From positions 13,808,314-13,872,313 of the forward strand of contig NW_024881295.1 of assembly GCF_018691265.1 (NCBI RefSeq): DNA of 64,000 bases. The letters are read 5' to 3'. The position numbers were made by a program, and so were the translations under genes. Of this stretch, positions 13,511-23,426 are shown one piece after another. The notes beneath the pieces were generated by a model. The model ran no database searches and was not told where the DNA came from. It saw nothing but the letters and a program-made list of their open reading frames with translations. The stretch's first letter is position 1. Every line of letters begins with the position of its first letter. The DNA comes from Tyto alba (taxonomy: Eukaryota > Chordata > Aves > Strigiformes > Tytonidae).

Positions 13511-15046
13511 CCCTGCGAACAGTAATGGCAGAAATTTAGGGAACTTGCTTAAATTAATGGACAATAATGCATATTCACATCTGAACTATTATGGTAAATA
13601 GTCCTTATGTAACAGTATATGTATAAAAAAGCCCAGCCCTAAAGTCTCAGGACAGATGCCTGCCACTAATATGCATTTAATAATTTGAAATGAGAAAATG
13701 GGTAGCATTACATCAATGCACTTTTAGACTGCTTAATGCAGCCACAGCTACATACAGCACAGAAACAGTAACCATACAAGCATCTCACTGAATTCTTCAG
13801 AAGTGGTACTGCATGCATTATTCTGTGGTATCAATGTAGCAAAAGAAAATTAAATGTAAACATTTGCTGTAAGCAGCAAAAAAGTCTAGCATTCAGCAAT
13901 TTAGGTCATGATCCCTTAGTCAGAAGGAAATAAGAAGTTTTAAAAAATCCAGTATTTGTGAGCATTGCTAGAATATGAGAGCAGCTGAATAATTGAGGGA
14001 AAGAAACAAAAAAAAAAAAAAAAAAAAAAAGGTTAATATATCCTAATTAAATTACCTGAGCCTTACTTATCTTTTTCTAAAAATAAGTCTCAGTATTTTC
14101 TTCATTCAGTCATTCTATAATAGTAATTGCATCACATCAAGGATTAAATATATGGGAAGAAAATTACCTTATCAGCTTTAAAAGTAAATTCAGAAATAAT
14201 ACTCTAAGTGTGTAATGGCAGTTCAGAGACAAGAATTTGTCAATAGATAATATTTGCTGTGTAATTTTAAGTAAGAAGCACAATCTTAAAATCTATGTAG
14301 TTTACACGCAAGCTATGAACAAAGAAGAGTTAAAACCATTGAATTAACGTATTAATAACACAAATAGTTCTGACTGCCCTAAACCAGTCTAAGTTAGCTC
14401 AAAAAAAAGATCACATTTACTTAAAGGCTTATGAACCACATTGCAACTTTTCAGCAAATTAGAGCAGAGTCTGAAGCAAAGCACAAAACCACAAGACCTT
14501 AATATGGTGTAATACTTCACAGTGAACATTTCATGCAGCTGTATAAATAAAACCACTATCATAGTGAAGACAGTGATCGATGATTCAATGAAAGGTGTTT
14601 CCAAGAACTAAGACAACTCCATACGGCTAAAATGGAAACCAATTTAGCATGAACTAGTGAGTTAGGAAGTGATGGTTTGCTTAAAAAAAAGACACCCAAC
14701 AACCTTCTCTTCTTTGTAAACACTGAAGCAATATAAAATGGAATGTCAAAAGTAAAGGTCTGAAAGCACAAATTTCAACTGCAGTTCAGGAACAGACAAG
14801 GCCAAAATATAATTCTAAACTAAGCAATTTTCTCTGTGCAGAAAGCCATTATTTTGTATGGAAAAATAATTGGTTTAAAATTAGAAAACAAAAGCAGTGT
14901 GTATACATATATATACACACACATAAACACAAATACATTTCTGTTTTAATATGATGCCACTCATTATTCATTATACACAGGACAACACTTGAGCATCTCT
15001 CTAACCTGTTGTCTATGTACCTGATTGTAGCTTCCAAACTCTTTAT
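13511..15046. other. AT-rich unique DNA, no gene seen
   Basis: A run of 23 A lies at 14008-14030, and a near-palindromic TATA/GTGT stretch at about 14897-14925. Open frames are 71 codons or fewer and unrecognisable. Nothing else was found up to the CR1 3' end. Confidence 0.6.
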
Positions 15047-16258
15047 TATAGAATCACAGAATGGTTTGAGTTGAAAGGCACCTTAAAGACCATCTAGTTC
15101 CAACCCCCCTGCCACGGGCAGGGACACCTTCCACTAGACCAGGTTGCTCCCAGCCCCGTCCAACCTGGCCTTGAACCCTTCCAGGGAGGGGGCAGCCACA
15201 GCTGCTCTGGGCACCCTGGGCCAGCGCCTCACCACCCTCACAGTGAAGAATTTCTTCCTTATATCTAATCTGAATCTGCCCTCTTTCAGTTTAAAACCGT
15301 TACCCCTTGTCCTATCCCTACACTCCCTGACAAAGAGTTCCCACCTTTCCTGCAGACTTCCTTTCAGTACTGGAAGGCCACTATTAGGTCTCTCCAGAGC
15401 CTTCTTTTCTGCAGGCTGAACAACCCCAACTCTCTCAGCCTGTCCTCATAACAGAGGTACTCCATGCCCCTGATCATATTTGCAGCCCTCCTCTGGACCC
15501 ACTCGAGCAGGTCCATGTGCTTTTTACGCTGGGCGCTTCAGAACTGGACATAGTACTCCAGGTGGGGTCTCACAAGAGCAGAGTAGAGGGGGAGACTCAC
15601 CTCAGCCTGCTGGCCACACTTCTCTTGACTCTGTCCAAGGTATGTCTGGCTTTCTGGGTTGCAAGCATACACTGCTGGCTCATAGTCAGTTTTCCATCTA
15701 TTATTACCCCCAGGTCCTTTTCTGCAGGGCTGCTCTCAATCCTCTCATTTCCCAGCCCGTGTTTGTGCTTGGGATTGCCCTGACCCATATGCAGGACCTT
15801 GCACTTGGCATCTTTGAACTTCATGAGGTTCACACAGGCCCACCTTTCGAGCCTGTCAAGGCTCCTCTGGATGGTATCCCTTCCCTCCAGCGTGTCAACC
15901 TCACCACACAGATTGGTGTCATCAGCTTACTCAATGAGGACACACTCAATCCCACTGTCCACATCTCCAACAAAATATTAAACAGCTTTGGTCCCAACAT
16001 TGACTCCTGAGGAAAGCGACTCATCACTGCTCTCCACTTGGACATTGAGCCATTGACTGCAAACTTTTGAGTGCAACCATCCATCCAATTCCTCATCCAC
16101 CAAGTGGTCCATCCATCAAATCCATGTCTCTCCAATTTAGAGACAGGATGTTACGCGGGACGGTGTCAAATGCTTTGCACAAGTCCAGATAGATGACATC
16201 AGTTGCTCTTCCCTTACCCACCAGTGCTGTAACCCTGCCATAGAAGGCCACCAAATTT
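15047..16258 (-). mobile_element. CR1 LINE, 5'-truncated, about 1.2 kb
   Basis: On the plus strand this starts with two degenerate copies of the CR1 terminal octamer in reverse complement (TATAGAAT at 15047-15054, CACAGAAT at 15055-15062). It continues with the CR1 3' end in reverse, including GTTCCAACCCCCCTGCC, AGGGACACCTTCCACTAGA and TTTCTTCCTTATATCTAAT. Beyond about 15.6 kb it runs into the C-terminal part of the CR1 reverse transcriptase. Similarity fades after about 16258, so this is a 5' truncation from incomplete reverse transcription. No target duplication is visible, which is usual for CR1. The element is GC-richer than its surroundings. It is non-autonomous and cannot move. Confidence 0.95.
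15597..16135 (-). pseudogene. Decayed CR1 reverse transcriptase C-terminal region
   Basis: Two minus-strand reading segments carry recognisable CR1 reverse transcriptase sequence. The upstream one (16135 down to 15830) contains a GSMSKWRAVMSRFPQ-like stretch and LGPKLFNILL, typical of the segment before the catalytic box. The downstream one (15833 down to 15597) contains KCKVLHMGQGNPKHK, ESSPAEKDLGVIIDGKL and RVKRSVASR, typical of the CR1 thumb/C-terminal region. Just before the catalytic aspartates a small deletion shifts the frame, so codons for Ala-Asp-Asp-Thr (minus strand over 15915-15926) lie out of frame with the preceding Leu-Ser-Lys. The enzyme is broken. Confidence 0.85.
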
Positions 16259-17199
16259 ATCATTAATGATCCTCTTCCAAAGAAAAGGCATCATTATATA
16301 CCATGTAAAATGTAGCCTCAAGAACATGAGTAGAGGAACATAACACTTAAAAATTGGGATATGATGAATCAGAACTACAGTTCTTCTAGAGACTATATGG
16401 AACTAATTAGATTATATACTTTTCAGATGAAATGTTTTGGTTTCCAAAATTTTAGCCCCAAATAAATAGGGAATTTTTGATTCTAGCTAAATTTATCAAG
16501 TGTTTTTGAACACATTCTTATATTTAACTGCTTAAAACACAGGATCATTGAAAAAGTCAGAGGTGACAGCATCAAGGTTCCACTACTACCACTCTAGTTC
16601 CTTTTAAGAAATTTGTGGGGTCCTATGGAGGATTGCAGGAATACTGATTAAAGGTCATTCTTGTTTATTAAAAAATGTACGGGAGAAAATATTAATATAA
16701 ATACAGGTTGCAAATTGTTCAGGGCAGGATTCAGAATGGTAACGTGTATGAAAATGTTTCCTTTGAGCCTGTTTTGAATTACAGTGAAGAATTTTTAATA
16801 TGGTTCACTCTTCCTAAATCCTGCAAACCAAAACACAACCATGATTTCTAATATATAATGAGGTCTAAAAGAAAAAAAAAAAAAATCAAAAAAAGTGAAA
16901 AAGAAGAAAATGTGCAACCACCCCTATGTTTATAACAGAAGATTAAAGAAGTAGAAAATCTTAAGAGAAATGAGAGTAAACATGTCTAGATAAATTATTT
17001 CTGTGTTATTACACTAAACAAAGCAGTATAACAAATGCATTATCTTTAATGGAACAATTAAAAAATATTGTAATCTGTCTATAATTTACATATTCTAACC
17101 TAGAATTTCAGTGTCATTTCAGATACTAAATATCTCATCCTTTTTACATTTAAAATTTAGATTCCTAAATCACTAAAAATCCTGTTTGATTTCATACTA
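16259..17199. other. AT-rich unique DNA, no gene seen
   Basis: AT-rich sequence follows the CR1 5' truncation point. An A-rich tract at about 16869-16910 is the only simple repeat. No open frame worth noting and no RNA gene were recognised. Confidence 0.6.
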
Positions 17200-17700
17200 A
17201 TAAAAAATGCTGAACACTGTTTCCAATGTATTCAGTATGATGGAATGCCAGGCTCAAACACATGGTCCCAAATGCATTGGTCAGAAAAATGTAAATCTGC
17301 CACTCACACTCCAGCCTCCATGCTGCAACGTGCATTACTGCTCTTAATACATGGGCCTTAATGTCACTGCTTCTTCAACTTGCCTTTAGCCAAAAGGTTT
17401 AATTTCCATGCAAAAAACCCCTGAACTACGCATCTCAAGAATGCACACCATCTGCATTACAGCAACATGAACTTTTGCTAATCTGAACAGTAAAACAGTC
17501 TCAGCGTGTTCCAATTAGAAAGACTCTACTCTGTAGTGGTTTGTATAAAATGATCATGAAGGTTGCAGCCCAATCCCCAGAAGACAAGTGTTGATATCAT
17601 AAAAATCACCACGCTCAGTAACTGGCACTAGTGCTGACAGATTTGGCAGGTAGGCCAAAGATTCAATTGACCTAAAGACTAAACAATGCTTTTTTTTCCA
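17200..17700. promoter_or_regulatory. Possible conserved non-coding block
   Basis: The block has more even base composition than its flanks and dense motif-like words, including CATGCAAAA near 17408, CCAATTAGAAAG near 17511 and TGACAGATTTGGCAGG near 17636. The longest plus-strand frames are closed. No conservation can be measured from one sequence, so this is a low-confidence flag based on texture only. Confidence 0.2.
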
Positions 17701-20272
17701 GTGGAAATGTTCCCTTTAGATCAGAGCTGAGAGACAATTAGTATGGCAATGGTTCTCCGTGAAAGAAAGCTATTCCTTACAAAAATATCCTTAAAAAAAT
17801 AAAGTTTAAGACATGGATTTGAATAAGAAAAAGACAGGTTCTTTTCCAGGAGGTAAAGTGTGTCTTTATTCATCGCATTCATTATTCAAAAAATATACAC
17901 ACACACACAGATACATATGTGCACACATTTAAAATCAAAGTGACTGAAAACTAACAAATATAATTCTAAACCCAAATTATAACTCTATGTCTGATTTTCA
18001 TTTAAATACAGACAAAGCATCTGAGATTAGAATATGTGCCTGGTAAAGAAGATATTAACTGGATGTTAGTGCATGCAAGACAAATTCAGTTCTCAGCCAT
18101 ACCACCTTAACTCTGGAGAAACCCCACAGATGTCAATGAAATGGTATTGGATTTGTAATGGAGTGAGAACAGAATATTGCCCAGTATATCTTTTTTTTTT
18201 TATATATTTTAAGCAAAACATACAGAAGAAATCTTCCTTTTCTCCCCTGTTATCAATCAATGACCATTGCTCTGTTAATGTATTTCAATAAAATATCTCA
18301 ATGGTGCATTGAGCTGGTTGACTGTAATATATCAGCAGATCAATGGTTTGCAAAAAGAAAATGGTCAAATGCAAGACAACCTTCTCCAATTAGATAATTT
18401 TCAAAGATTTCACACACTGAATTTGTAATGGCTTAGAAGAAGCAAGTCAACAGTGTTAACTGACTAACTGGAGATCTCTCAGGGCTTTTCAAAGTGTTAC
18501 CCTCCTTCTTGTTCCCCCCTTATTAAAACCAAAGATAAATTATACATTAATAATTTAAGGATGCTTCTCTCCAGATCTGGATACTGCAGCTTGGGCATAT
18601 CTCTGATGTTAAGAAACTCCTACACACTGAAAAACCGGGAGAGAAAGTAGCAACACAGAGGAACGGAGGCCTGCAGCCCACACCCTCAGTGTGGGAAGTT
18701 TTCAGCCCCTTTGTAAACCCTGCGTAGCACCCATGCACCCACCAGGCCAGGCTTGCGCAGCCAGTCCTGCCACTGCTGCCCCAGCACCCCAGGCCACCTA
18801 CCCGACTGGTCTCCCAAGACCCTGTCTGCAAGTCTTGACAGAGTTATTTTATAAGCAGTTGTCGAAGCTTCTAGCACCCACTGCATACACCTTAAAGGCA
18901 GAAGTAATTTTTTGAAAGATGGTGTTCATAGCACTGAGGTAAGAGCCAGAAAATTCTATGAAAAGGCAATATTGCACACACTCAAGAAAAAGTGAACCAA
19001 ATGTAAATGGACTTTGGCAGTCTTCTCTGTCAGCTATGTGTTTTTAATGACCATGAATACAGTTATCTGTGTGAAGTCGTTAGAAATTCTGTTTATGCCA
19101 GAGAACTAACACAACAAACTATGCCTCTTTTCTATTGTTATGGGGTTTTTTGACATTGAATAATGTCGAGACTGCAGAACTCAACTTTTTGGGCTACTTT
19201 CAGGGTTCATTCATTTCCAGAAGAATCCTGTCACCAGTGCAGTGTCACCCTGCTGGAAGCCATGTCACTGCAGCATCAGTTCTTTCTGAATACATTTTCC
19301 TTTGTCTAAGAACCATTTCAGCTCTCTAATCATACTTATACATGGAACTGATCGTATTTACAGAGTAGAGGTGTACATATTTCTTAGTAAGCAAGCAGAC
19401 ATCCGAACATGTAACGCAAGAAGCTGTGCTCCTAGATGTGTGATTTCTTGCTCCCCCAAAAATTTTATACCCTTCTTGTGGGTGAAATTGTTTACATGAA
19501 AAAAATAAATGCTCAACTTTAAAAGCCAGAGTTAAAAGCTTTGCTCTGCATGCAGTTCTTCTGCTGCAAAGAATTTTTTATTCATACATCCTTCTTTTTC
19601 ATTGACATCATATATTTCTGTAATGGTGCATAATTAAACATTGACAAATCTAAATCAATAAACATCTCCATTGGTTGGGGTGGCATCAGCACTTAGAAGT
19701 ACTGCCTATAGAGAAGCTCTGGGGTCTCAAAGATCAGATTATATATTTCAAGATATTGATGTTTCTGATTTGTTCTGGTCTGGGAATACAATAAGGAAAA
19801 CCTCTCTGCTTTACTTTGTTTTTTTCCTCATTGAGAAAGAAGAAGAATAAATTTAAAAAGAAGCTTAAGAAATATAAACAGTTACATCAGTTCAGTGCAG
19901 TCATACGCATTTTTAGAATAAGATCTCCACGTAACAGAAGTACAAGATGACGACTTTTCTGCAGATACAGATTAGTGTCAAACACTTACCAAGAGTAAGT
20001 GGAGAGCTGGGCTTTGCTGTGTGCTGTGACTCACCAGATGGAGCTATTCCAGACAGCTGTATTTACCTGGCAGTAAATGCAGAGTGCCTGAAGAAATGCT
20101 TTTGACAGATACAGTGCCTCCTTTTAAGCAAATTAAATCTATCACCAATAAAGTTTGTTCTCCATATACAAACTTGCCCCTGAAGCACACAAGCAAACAA
20201 TAATCTCTAGTGCCAAAGCATTACAGACATCATTTAATTACTCAAAGCTTAACAGAGATACTTTGATTGAGT
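17701..20272. other. Unique DNA, no gene seen
   Basis: A short (AC)n stretch sits at about 17897-17910. A local GC-rich patch at 18650-18840 produces open frames on both strands (up to 94 codons), but they are unrecognisable and mutually overlapping. I see no mobile element signature. Confidence 0.5.
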
Positions 20273-20340
20273 TTTTGTTGTTGTTGTTGTTTTGTTTTGT
20301 TTTTCTTCAAATAGTTACATATGCAACAACAACAACAAAA
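20273..20340. repeat. 17-bp perfect inverted repeat of (GTT)n/(AAC)n
   Basis: TTTTGTTGTTGTTGTTG at 20273-20289 is the exact reverse complement of CAACAACAACAACAAAA at 20324-20340, with a 34-nt loop. A (GTT)n array and an (AAC)n array this close in opposite orientation can pair as a hairpin in RNA or single-stranded DNA. The arms are low-complexity, so independent slippage could also have produced them. Confidence 0.9.
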
Positions 20341-20639
20341 CCCAAGTAATGCATGTGTAGAAAATTATTGTTCTCTGCAACATGGTATTTATGTTTCTAC
20401 TCAAAACTAGAAATTGTAAAACATACAACAAAAGTAAGCATAACAAACAAAAGAAAATGTTCCCATTACTCAAAAGAGGTAACACCACAGAAAATATCAA
20501 ATACCCGAGATGATATAAATGAGCATAGGTGTACTATAAGGTCAGAAAGGTAAACTTGTCCATGCATTTTTGAATCGGTATCTCCCATTTGTTTGCTTTG
20601 GGATACATGTTATTATTATCACTAACTATAGTAGTAGAT
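20341..20639. other. Unique DNA, no gene seen
   Basis: AT-rich spacer between the inverted repeat and the MIR-like relic. It holds no recognisable feature. Confidence 0.5.
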
Positions 20640-20870
20640 TTTTAATAATAGAATATTAATAACTTACATTTTTCAATGCTAAGTTATAGCAAAGGACTTT
20701 CCAAATAATTAATTCTTCCTTACATCATACTTGTAAGTAGAAAGGAAACAATGTCTTGCCATTGCATTTGGAAGAAAGAAACAGAGATAAAGTTCACATA
20801 GAAAGCTAATGCCAGAGTTGGAACTAGCTCCTAGTTCTCAAATTCTGTTTACTGAAACTCAAACTACAGG
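20640..20870 (-). mobile_element. MIR-like SINE relic
   Basis: Read on the plus strand, the order of words matches a reverse-complemented MIR. There is an AATAATTAATTCTTCCTTACA-like segment, then GTAAGTAG, then AAAGAAACAGAGATAAAGTT, then a TCACATAGAAAGCTAATGCC-like segment corresponding to the MIR word around GGTCACACAGCTAGTAAGTGGC, then CAGAGTTGGAAC. Identity is low and boundaries are approximate, as expected for elements older than the bird-mammal split. The call rests on the order of several weak matches. Confidence 0.45.
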
Positions 20871-21379
20871 CTGTACTGAATTAGTGCAATATAAAATATT
20901 ATGACAGTCTTAGAACTACATGTGTTATATTTTGTATGATCCAGCAGAAGTGCATGAAAGGAATTTATAATACACTGCTTGTTACACAACACAGCATATC
21001 TCATAAGAGTACTAAGAAAAATTGTATTTTACTTCCGTTCTGTATTTGACAAATAGTATATGATTCCATAATGACTCCTGAAGGTTTCAAATCTTACTCA
21101 CATCGAAGTTGAAGAGAAGTAAGGATGTCCTCAAAGTCATACATAGTCTTAAATGACTTGTGGACTACCAGGGGATTACTGGGTTGCCTCAAGCAAGCAA
21201 TTTTAGCTTGTTAACATATGTTGACAAAACAAAAGGTCCCAAGCAACCCATTAACTCCCGTGGACAGCAAATAAAACATTAACCATGACAATTCTGGACT
21301 TCTAAAAAATTGAACTTCTAACTCTAATTCTTTCCTAATATTTAAATAAGGGTCTTGAGTGTATACAATTTTAGTAATT
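20871..21379. other. Unique DNA, no gene seen
   Basis: AT-rich unique sequence with no recognisable feature. Confidence 0.5.
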
Positions 21380-21423
21380 AAAAAACAAACAAACAAACAA
21401 ACAAACCAAAACAAACAAAAAAA
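21380..21423. repeat. (CAAA)n simple repeat
   Basis: About 44 bp of A-rich tetranucleotide units (AAAC/CAAA) with a CCAAAA interruption. No adjacent retroposed copy was recognised. Confidence 0.85.
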
Positions 21424-22342
21424 CCCCACCAAAACGGAATACCTATAAAAGAACCAGGGGTATCATACGAAGGAATAAGGTGAAGGATCACAGAGCATTC
21501 TATTATTTGAGGGACATGAAGGACAAGACAAGTTACTTAGACCAGCAGCCATTCAAAGTGCAGAGTGAACAGTGCAAGGCATGGATTGGGACTGGATCTG
21601 TCCTCCCAGCTCACAGGGGCACTGTGCAATTCCACAGAGATCCACGACATGGCAGTACAAGGGGAAACATTACTGTGTCACAAGGACAATCATCAACACC
21701 ACAGAAGTGCAATGGCATTTGCTGTAATGTGACACTGTGCCAAAAACATTAACACCTTTTACTGAGATGTTTCCACTCAAGGTAGTGACTTGTTCATGTC
21801 AGTGTGCCCTCCTGGACAAGCTATGAGAACTGGCAGCTCTGAACAATGTATCTACTTCACCTCACAGTCACCTCTACCTGCAGGATTAAAAACAAAACCA
21901 AAACAACAAAAAGAAAAAACCCAAACAATTATATTTTTTGCAACATTACAAGATGGCTAGGACAAATTTTATTCAATTTATCCAATGTGCTCTACCATTT
22001 TTGACAGTTACTTCAGCATGACTGAGAGCAGAAATCAGGTTATTATTGTAGCCTTTAACAGAAAATATTGTTAAAGTGATGTTGTCTTCCAAGACTTTCA
22101 TGAAATCTGAAAACACATTTAACATTTCTTTGAATGGAAAATATGGCTTGTCAATCTATATTGACTCAGTGAAAAGAAAAGCCTAATATATTAAGCTTAG
22201 ATCCTTCAGGTATTTATTTTCTGTAATGATTAAATTTACGATATAATTTCAGCCTTTCACAAATCAATCACATTAATCGTAAGAACTCAAAATGAATGTT
22301 TACACAGCATCTGTCTTCTGGTTTAAGTCTTTTGGACAGTGC
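21424..22342. other. Unique DNA, no gene seen
   Basis: Contains one open frame of 90 codons (21480-21752, plus) that resembles nothing I know, plus an A/C-rich stretch near 21885-21925. No other feature was recognised up to the LTR target duplication at 22343. Confidence 0.5.
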
Positions 22343-22536
22343 AAAACTGTCGTGGTTTGGGCCTGGTTGGCAGCCAACCACAATGCAGCAGCTCTCTCTC
22401 CCTTCCCCTCTGGCAATGAGAAGGGACAGAGAGCCAGGCTTGGGGTCCGAGATAGGACTGGGATTGGGAGAAAATTCCCCTTTATGGTCACGAGCAAAAG
22501 GCAGACTCGTTAGGGGAAGAAAAAAAAGAACATACA

Positions 22537-22542
22537 TTTATT
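22537..22542 (-). promoter_or_regulatory. LTR polyadenylation signal AATAAA
   Basis: TTTATT on the plus strand reads AATAAA in the LTR's orientation, about 190 bp before its 3' end. That is a normal position for the end of R, with U5 following. Confidence 0.6.
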
Positions 22543-22758
22543 ACAGACACTAACAACACATAACAGAGTAGGACAGTGAGAAGCATTGCCACATCTTGAG
22601 AACACCTTCACCCCACCCCTCCCTTCTTCCCGGGCTCAGCTCTGCTCCCGATATCTCTACCTCCTCCTCCAGTGGCGCAGGGGCAGGGAATGGGGGGTGC
22701 AGTCAGCGCTGCCACTTTCTTCATCTTCAGTGAGGGGAGTGTCCAAAACTTGTTCCTC

Positions 22759-23083
22759 CTGCTCCATCGTGGTCCCCCTCTCACAGCAGACAGTCCTCCA
22801 CAAACCTTCTCTGACATGAGTTCCTCCCATGGGCCGCAGCGTTCCCCACACTGCTCCGTCATGGGTCACTAACTTCCTCCGACTGGATTCCCTCCCACGG
22901 CTGCAGCCCTTCCCGAGCTGCTCCGGCGTGGGACTCCCCCGCATGCTGCAATCCTCCCAGCGCTGAATTACAGCAGTAGGGCTACCTTTTCCCATGAGAG
23001 CCCGGCCTTCTTCGGGCACAGAACCTTGATTATTCTGAGCAGGAGCAACAGGCCGTAAATCATTGTCTGCTCCACCGTAGATC
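22759..23083 (-). repeat. Dispersed CTGCTCC-core motif inside the long LTR
   Basis: On the plus strand, four related words of about 17 bp occur: CTGCTCCATCGTGGTCC (22759-22775), CTGCTCCGTCATGGGTC (22851-22867), CTGCTCCGGCGTGGGAC (22918-22934) and CTGCTCCACCGTAGATC (23067-23083). They share CTGCTCC followed by a variable CRTGG-like core. Nearby GGGCCGCAG and CGGCTGCAG words repeat with them, suggesting a degenerate larger unit. I recall similar repeated units in long avian LTRs of this type. Confidence 0.75.
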
Positions 23084-23337
23084 TTCATGGGTGGCAGGGG
23101 GGGGCCACCCTGCCGTCTCACCACAGGATACAGGGGGGTCTCTGCTCTGGCACACCTCTCCCCTCCTTTCTTTCTCCATTCCTCCACTGACCTTGGTGTT
23201 CACGCAGCTGCAGCAACTCCTCCTCACAAGTCCAACTGCCCGTCACCACGTCCCTTCTTAAGTACGTTATCGCAGAGGCGCAGCTGATGGGCTCAATTTC
23301 CCAAACAGAAGTGGAGCTGACGTGGAGCTGGGGGAGC

Positions 23338-23350
23338 TTCGAGAAGCTTC
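23338..23350. promoter_or_regulatory. Heat-shock-element match in the LTR
   Basis: TTCGAGAAGCTTC fits the three-unit heat shock element pattern TTCnnGAAnnTTC exactly. It lies about 72-84 bp inside the 5' end of the LTR in its own orientation, that is within U3, where retroviral enhancers sit. Whether it binds HSF1 cannot be judged from sequence. Confidence 0.45.
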
Positions 23351-23426
23351 TCACAGGGGACCGCCCCAATAGCCCCCTCCCCTGCCAACAAAAAACTCCA
23401 CCATTCACTCAACCCAGGACAATAAC

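Larger units (their letters stand above)
22348..23421 (-). mobile_element. Long solo LTR of an avian endogenous retrovirus
   Basis: A 1,074-bp GC- and CpG-rich block stands out from AT-rich flanks. In its own (minus) orientation it begins TGTCCTGGGTTGAG and ends CCCAAACCACGACA, the TG...CA termini of a retroviral LTR. The flanking bases AAAAC (22343-22347) and ATAAC (23422-23426) form a 5-bp target duplication with one mismatch. A 5-bp duplication fits ERVL-like (class III) elements, while beta- and alpharetrovirus-like elements usually make 6 bp. An AATAAA signal lies on the minus strand at 22542-22537. No internal retroviral genes remain, so the provirus was probably lost by LTR-LTR recombination. 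The 176-codon open frame inside it (23187 down to 22657) matches no retroviral protein and is an accident of GC content. Confidence 0.85.

Noticed and set aside
14897..14925. Near-palindromic GTGTATA...TATACAC stretch as a regulatory site
   Set aside because: It is low-complexity TA/CA sequence and imperfect, as expected in AT-rich DNA.
15480..16010. 176-codon plus-strand open frame
   Set aside because: It is the antisense shadow of the CR1 element and has no recognisable domain.
22657..23187. 176-codon minus-strand open frame
   Set aside because: It lies wholly inside a non-coding LTR that is GC-rich, and does not resemble any retroviral protein.
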